DNA of 64,000 nt from Heracleum sosnowskyi. Its lineage: Eukaryota; Streptophyta; Magnoliopsida; Apiales; Apiaceae. The notes beneath the pieces were generated by a model, which saw only the letters and a list, made by a program, of their open reading frames with translations, had not been told where the DNA came from and did no database searches. The stretch covers positions 50,013,190 through 50,077,189 of the forward strand of contig CM061244.1 in the NCBI GenBank assembly GCA_030848705.1, read 5' to 3'. The position numbers and the translations under genes were made by a program. Shown piece after piece: positions 58,822 through 64,000 of this stretch (positions are counted from its first letter, which is position 1; every line of letters begins with the position of its first letter).

Positions 58822-58897
58822 AGCCCAAGAGTAGAGCAGATGACAGTAAGCAAGGCCCAATAGAAAAGTGACATAAATAAAAGAGAGATTAGGGTTT
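58822..58897 (+). promoter_or_regulatory. eS27 promoter elements: site II motifs and telo-box
   Basis: AGCCCA (58822-58827) and GGCCCA (58854-58859) are site II motifs (TGGGCY) read on the minus strand. TAGGGTTT (58890-58897) is a telo-box. This pairing is well known in promoters of plant ribosomal protein genes. A pyrimidine-rich CTTCTTCTTCTTCTC leader follows before the ATG at 58951. Confidence 0.8.
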
Positions 58898-58950
58898 CAT
58901 CTTCTTCTTCTTCTCGCCCTTTGCTTAAAATTTTGTGAGCTGCTCCGAAG

Positions 58951-60153
58951 ATGGTGAGTATTTTTTCTGTTTTGACCTCCACAAGCACACAATACAATGT
59001 AATTAGTAAAGTGTTAGTTAATTAATGTTTTATATGGGAACAGACACTATCAAACGATATAGATTTGTTGCACCCACCAGCTGATGTTGAGAAGAGGAAG
59101 CACAAGCTCAAGCGTCTTGTTCAGACCCCCAATTCTTTCTTCATGGTACCCTTTTCCTCTTCCTCTTTATTGTTCTTTTTATTTTTAATTTCTATGATTA
59201 ATTATTTTTCATGCTCTGTGTAGGATGTCAAGTGCCAAGGCTGCTTTAACATGTAAGTACATTTTATACTTCTAGTTTTTTCTTTTTTAATTCTTACTTT
59301 GTTAGTGCTTACTTATGTTGTCTAATGTGTGTTTTTGTCTTTTCCTGTTTAGTGTGATGGTTATTAGTTGTTTTCGTTGGTTTGCTTAAATTTTTAAGTT
59401 TTATTGCTCTGTTTAGTCGGAGGTAATGAAAATTTTGTGTGCGGAAAATAAAGGTGAATAGAAATATTGTAAGAGTGAAAATTACGAGAGTGCACAATTT
59501 TAATGGTGAGGTTTGTGTAGCAAGTGAGAAGGACGTATAAAGAGTTTCAGCTCCAACTTTGTGGGATTGAGCTCTATTTTAATTTTGTAGGAATGTGCTA
59601 GGGGAGGAATGCAAGTAAGATGGTTTGCCCTACAGTATTGTCTGAATTCTAATCTGTTCCCGCTAACTTGAGCTTAATTGCTTTGATGTTACTGTTTAGA
59701 GCTTGTTCTAATGAAAGATACCTGTGAATCATTGAAAAATAAAGAGAATGTAACGTTAATGATATTGTTGTTTTAAGTATGCTTATTAAATGAACCGTTT
59801 ATCCCCAATATCGGTCTAACCCAACTGCAATCCCTGTTTTTGCAAGTAAATGGTTATCAATCTCATATTAAAAATGAAACAATTATAGCAAACAAAAAAG
59901 GAATGAAAAGAAGTAAATGTAATAATTTCCCTGTTGTTTATGTATTTCATGTAATGAGTGTTTTGGTTTTGAATGTACCAGTTTGTATTGATTAGTTAAT
60001 TAATGTTGCTTTCATATATATTGCAGCACAACTGTGTTTAGCCACTCCCAAACTGTTGTGGTGTGTGGTAATTGCCAGACAGTCTTATGCCAGCCAACTG
60101 GTGGTCGTGCTCGTCTTACTGAAGGATCCTCTTTCAGGAGAAAGAGTGATTGA
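58951..60153 (+). CDS. RPS27: Cytosolic 40S ribosomal protein S27 (eS27), four coding exons
   Basis: Zinc-binding protein of the small ribosomal subunit. Coding exons: 58951-58953 (ATG only), 59044-59145, 59224-59252 and 60027-60153, giving 261 nt and 86 residues, the usual length of plant eS27. Introns begin GT and end AG (GTGAGT..CAG, GTACCC..TAG, GTAAGT..CAG). The zinc ribbon is Cys39, Cys42 (KCQGC) and Cys58, Cys61 (VCGNC). Conserved stretches include EKRKHKLKRLVQ, PNSFFMDVKCQGCFNIT and LCQPTGGRARLTEG, ending FRRKSD. The first exon contributing only the start codon is notable. It is intact and the only clear host gene in the window. Confidence 0.97.
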
Positions 60154-60953
60154 TTTGTTGTTGCAGGACTCAACTCAGTTTGGTCAGTGGCTTAAGTTCC
60201 GGGCAACTTTCCTTTTTTTGTTCAATTTGGCTTATTATGTAATGTTATTATATGTCGGTTCAGTGGATCTTTAGCTTAACTTTGTTCTGAGTAGACAATT
60301 CTGAATGGAAATTGACCTATAATTAAAACTGTTTCTTCTTCATTCTGTTTGTATTTGTTTGTTTTAAATTACCCTATGGCCTAAACTATAGCTTTACATA
60401 TATGATATTAGATGATAAAAATATTACTAAACGCTGCAGCAGAGATGTTTTCTATGCCATGGCATTGTTGTGCATCTCTTGTGGCGATTAGTCATTTTAT
60501 TGGATTTTCTTTAGCTTAAAGCTTTTTTAATCTATAACTGTACGTTGGACTTGGATCAGTATCTAAGCCTGATGGTAAATTTTGTTTTGTCATCAAGACT
60601 GGTAAGCTCAACATCGGTTGATATACGGACCTTAGTTTGAAACTAAAGTTAATTCATAAGCTGGAAAACCATGTCCAGGTCAAAACTTGTACAGAGATCT
60701 AGATAATTTTGAGTTATACAAGTATATACTAGTTTATGGGTTAGATCTTGTTGGTCTTGTCAAAAACGTGTGCTTGTTTAGTTTCATGGACTTGAGCATG
60801 TGTTTGTGTGATTAACATATGTATTTTTGGCTTGTTCTGTTGTTCACTTGGCAGACATAGAAACTGCGGTAGCAATTTAGAAGTTCATGAACTATGACTT
60901 GAAGTTTAGAATCGTGAAACAGTTCTCACTCAAGTAACAAACTAATGGCATGA
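60154..60953 (+). other. 3' region of RPS27 and intergenic DNA
   Basis: This includes the 3' UTR of RPS27 (end not defined; no clear AATAAA assigned) and unique-looking AT-rich DNA. Nothing else recognised. Positions 60939-60953 are the left copy of the LINE target duplication. Confidence 0.5.
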
Positions 60954-61236
60954 GTCGGATTGTTTGGGTGTCGTACAGGCCATCCGTAGTAAGGTTACTA
61001 TGACCTCTCCGTTTGGTAGTATTATTATGGAGTGTCGTAGGTTGATTGCTGAGTTAAACATTGAGTTGTTTTTTATAAAACGATCTGCGAATATGACCGC
61101 TCATTTGTTAGCGAGAGAGTCATGTTTATATCCAGGTCGAGTGTTCGATAGAAGGAATGTTCCTATTGAGTTGATGAATATTGTAAGTGCTGATTTATTT
61201 GAGTAATATATTCCATTGCTTTTCGTCAAAAAAAAA
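60954..61236 (+). mobile_element. 5'-truncated LINE insertion carrying an RNase H-like domain
   Basis: From 60955 to 61206 an open frame reads SDCLGVVQAIRSK..RLIAELNIELFFIKRSANMTAHLLAR, the C-terminal part of the RVT_3-type RNase H domain found at the end of plant L1-like LINEs. It stops at 61206 and is followed by a short tail and a poly-A run of about 12. The 15-bp AAACTAATGGCATGA flanks both sides (60939-60953, 61237-61251). It is a classic target-primed insertion only about 283 bp long. A retrocopy of a host RNase H-like mRNA is the alternative. Confidence 0.85.
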
Positions 61237-61442
61237 AAACTAATGGCATGAAAATACTATTTGAAAGTTGGCGTGAGGCCATAGCTTCTAGAATGTAAAT
61301 TAGTTCGAGTTTGAAGGCAGGCTTGTATAGCTGTCACCAAGTTTTTGTGGGAATTCACAGGTGTAGCTAGAGGTGGCCACAGGTGTAGCTATGAATATTT
61401 ATTTGAAGGAATTAATATAGGTTGGAGGAAGATTTGAAAAAA

Positions 61443-61827
61443 GGGTTAATAATCAAGTGAGTCACTGAAGTGGGTTTAATGTATTAAGTTGATCATTTAA
61501 TTGAAAACGGTATCAATAAGGTCATTAAAGTGGGTTACGGGTACATTTGATTAATTCTGTTAAATATTTGTTAACGGTAAATGATGATGTGTTTACTATA
61601 ATATGATGCAGGAATTCAGAACACTTTATCATATGTTTGTCACATCAGATTATACTAAATCCATCAGATTATACTAAACACATCATCATTTACCGTTAAC
61701 AAAAATTTAGCATAATTAATCAAATGTACCCGTAACCCACTTTAATGACCTTATTGATACCGTTTTCAGTTCAGTGGCCAACTTGATTCATTGAGCCCAC
61801 TTTAATGACTCACTTAATCATTAATCC
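61443..61827. mobile_element. Foldback MITE (385 bp), Mutator-like
   Basis: Inverted arms of 153 bp (61443-61595 and 61675-61827) share long exact blocks such as GAAAACGGTATCAATAAGG and AACGGTAAATGATGATGTG. They are separated by an 80-bp loop. Termini GGGTTAAT/GGATTAAT. A perfect 10-bp direct repeat TTTGAAAAAA flanks it (61433-61442, 61828-61837). Arm length and duplication size fit a MULE-derived MITE. No coding capacity. Confidence 0.85.
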
Positions 61828-61837
61828 TTTGAAAAAA

Positions 61838-63148
61838 TAAGTTAAGGAAGTGCAAAGTTGTTATCACAAAAATGGTAAAGAGAATGATGGTGGTAATTGA
61901 ATGGAGCACTCCTCAATTTGGGTGTTCAAATTATAATTCAGGTGTTACTTTCTTAGTTGTTACGGATGGAATAGAAAAACAATTAAAATTTTGAATATAT
62001 TATGCTATACTTTAAATTCCATTTCACTTTCTTCCATTTTATTCATCGGTGCTAAACCGGTAAATCGTAGTGCTGCCTAGACCCGGAAATTTTGAGTTAT
62101 GGATCGGGTTCGTGTCGGGTTAGCAAATTCAGGTCGTAAATTTGACCCAGACCCAACCCAACCCGAAAATAACCCAAATTTTTCGAGTCATTTTTGGGTC
62201 TCGAAATTGACCTGAATCCGGAAACCTCTAACCCAAATTCATATTTTAGTGGTCGAATTCGTGTTGAATTTTCGGGTCGGATCCAAAATTGCTAGCCCTA
62301 ATGCTGCATTTTAATTCTTGCACATTGATTGTTGTGTTAGATTTGGAGGTCATACTTTCTTAGAGTATGTTTAAGTCTCAGTTTAAGGCGATTTTTAATT
62401 TTAAGCTGAAATTTGCGTGTTTGTGTAATAAATTAAAAAATGATTTAAAGTTAAAAAAATAACTTAAAGCCAGAAGTTGGTGGGATGTACTTTTTCCAAT
62501 AAACTTTTTTTTTTTTGTAATTTTATTTTAAAAATCTAAAATTGTTGCCGGCATGTGCAACTTTCATAAAGATTATTTTTATTTTTACATTTTCATAAAT
62601 CATAAGTTATATATAATGTAAAATTACCCAAACAACTTTCAACTTAATTTTTTTATTTTTTACTTATTATGTTAAATAATTTTAAGTTATAAATAATAAT
62701 TTTAAGTTAAGTCAAACGAATTTTTAGTTTCCTTGATCCTTCTTTATTGATTGGAGAACATATTTCAATTGCTCGAACTTATGGTAATGCCTTGTCAATA
62801 TTACGCACCGAAAAGAAGAGACATATAATTGAAAGGTCTAAATCATAAAATTACCGACCACCAATAATCAAAATTAGAATACTTTCAAGTTGTTAATGTA
62901 GCATATAGATATTATGCTAGTACCTGAAAATTTCATACTTGGTGCCCTACCTACATAAAGAATCGCATTTCTAATCTATATAACTATACTAATTAGTGGT
63001 CAATGACTTTTAACTAAAAAATTCAGAGTTGCGGGACAAACTTGCTGGCTGCTAATCAAGTATATACTGTCTTTAGCATCCAAATTAACCTATGTTGTCC
63101 TCTACTAGTATAATATAATATTATATTGTATGTAGTATATTTTAGATA
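61838..63148. other. AT-rich intergenic DNA
   Basis: No gene seen. At 62085-62300 there is a short patch of reiterated GGGTC/GACCC and ACCCGA-like words of both orientations, a kind of dispersed plant repeat, without clear borders. Remaining sequence is AT-rich and unremarkable. Confidence 0.5.
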
Positions 63149-63817
63149 TCTATACTTTTATACTAAACTATAATAACCAAATCATAGGATAACTGGTAGT
63201 TTGGTTAGCACCTTCCTTTTTAGTCATCCGTTTTTTTCTGATTTTTTTAATATTAGTTACTTCAAAATAAAAAAATTAAAAATAGATAAATACTAAACTA
63301 TAATAGCCAAATCATAGGATAATTGATAGTTTGGTTAACACCTTCCTTTTTAGTCACCCCTTTCATTTGTGATTTTTTTTAATATTAGTTAATTCAAAAT
63401 AAAAAAAATTAAAAATAGATAAATACTAAACTATAATAGCCAAATCATAGGATAATTGATAGTTTGGTTATCACCTTTCTTTTTAGTCACCCCTTTCCTT
63501 TGTGATTTTTTTAATATTAATTAATTCAAAATAAAAAAAATAAAAATAGATAAATTGTGATATATTCCAACCAATTTATACTAAATCTATACTAAACAAT
63601 AATAAGCAAAATAGGGTATAATTTGTAGTTTTGTACATAAAAAATAATAATAGATAAATTGCAATATATCCGACCAAAAACATATTAAATTTTATTCTAA
63701 AAATATAAATAAAGTTAAAATTACATCAATTATTGTATTTTATTTTATAAACAAAAAAATCATATTTAAAATTAATATATTTAAAAGATCCCGTGCTTTG
63801 CACGGATTATAAGTTAG
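63149..63817 (+). mobile_element. Small Helitron-like element with internal tandem repeats
   Basis: 5' TCTATACTTTTATACTAAAC at 63149 after an A. 3' palindrome CCCGTGCTTTGCACGG at 63790-63805, followed 8 bases later by TTAG and T. The usual CTRR terminus is TTAG here, so the 3' end is slightly off consensus. No coding capacity. Confidence 0.55.
63161..63590 (+). repeat. Tandem repeat, about 130-bp unit, three copies plus a remnant
   Basis: Units start TACTAAACTATAATA at 63161, 63291 and 63424, with a diverged start at 63589. Each contains CCAAATCATAGGATAA, TAGTTTGGTTA and CCTTTCTTTTTAGTCA-like blocks and an A-rich end. Confidence 0.88.
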
Positions 63818-64000
63818 TATATATGAGTTTTGGTCCACAACCTCGGGTGGTTAGCAAAATAGTCACAACCATCAAAACTGTATTGTCACAACCCATCATT
63901 GTGGAGATAAAATTTACAGTAATGCCCCCACACCCGCAACCTATCATTGCGAAGGGTCTATATTTTTTATTTACCATACTGTCCTTCTGTTATGGAATAA
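63818..64000. other. Unassigned sequence at window end
   Basis: No gene recognised. It has the repeated word CACAACC and CATTGTGGA / CATTGCGAA and may be the edge of another repeat that runs out of the window. Confidence 0.4.

Noticed and set aside
60056..60274. 72-codon frame overlapping the last RPS27 exon
   Set aside because: Out of frame with the well-supported eS27 coding exon, so a shadow.

Overview
The window looks like gene-poor nuclear DNA of a dicot plant (an asterid such as an Apiaceae species is only a guess). It is AT-rich, holds one recognisable intron-containing plant gene (cytosolic ribosomal protein eS27 at 58951-60153, with a telo-box and site II motifs upstream), and is otherwise built from nested transposable elements. 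Nothing bacterial, organellar or CRISPR-like was seen.

Layout. Positions 1-1807 are the end of an LTR-type element (E) lying inside Sire-D (1808-7337, plus strand; third ORF, polypurine tract, 3' LTR). Sire-D lies in the third ORF of Sire-A (7338-40139, minus strand; its 3' end is left of the window). Sire-A is also interrupted by a 1.1-kb solo LTR (F, 12638-13746) in pol and by Sire-B (17987-38246, minus) in gag. Sire-B in turn carries a 4.96-kb solo-LTR-like element (G, 19630-24592) in its third ORF and a 1.4-kb solo LTR (H, 33642-35076) in gag. F, G, H, B and C each have a perfect 5-bp target duplication (AGTTC, CTTAG, GAGGA, ACTTG, TATAT). Positions 40140-40621 are older flanking DNA with a GC-rich coding-like scrap. 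Positions 40622-57321 are a pile of Helitron ends and bodies, mostly minus strand. The last Helitron (44509-57321) contains Sire-C (44877-55987), a complete and very young element whose 602-bp LTRs differ at two positions. After AT-rich spacer come the eS27 gene, a 283-bp 5'-truncated LINE insertion with a 15-bp duplication, a 385-bp foldback MITE with a 10-bp duplication, and a small Helitron-like element with internal tandem repeats.

How the elements work. Sire-A to D look like Ty1/copia elements of the Sirevirus type. They have a large zinc-knuckle Gag, a stop at the gag/pol border, Pol in the order protease-integrase-reverse transcriptase-RNase H, then a long third ORF of unknown function, a GGGGGAGAT polypurine tract and an initiator-tRNA-Met primer binding site. 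A, B and D are riddled with stops and frameshifts. C has intact gag and pol and one stop in its third ORF.

Most unusual observation: each Sirevirus family carries its own short motif scattered through its LTR and, depending on the family, through the gag spacer, the integrase/RT hinge, the pol-ORF3 spacer and the third ORF. The motifs are TCCGTAGA in A, CTTCACGATATAG in B, ATCAGGAT in C, CTGTCA in D and ATTCGATRGTTTT in F. This looks like a family-specific sequence-recognition system, although its function is unknown.
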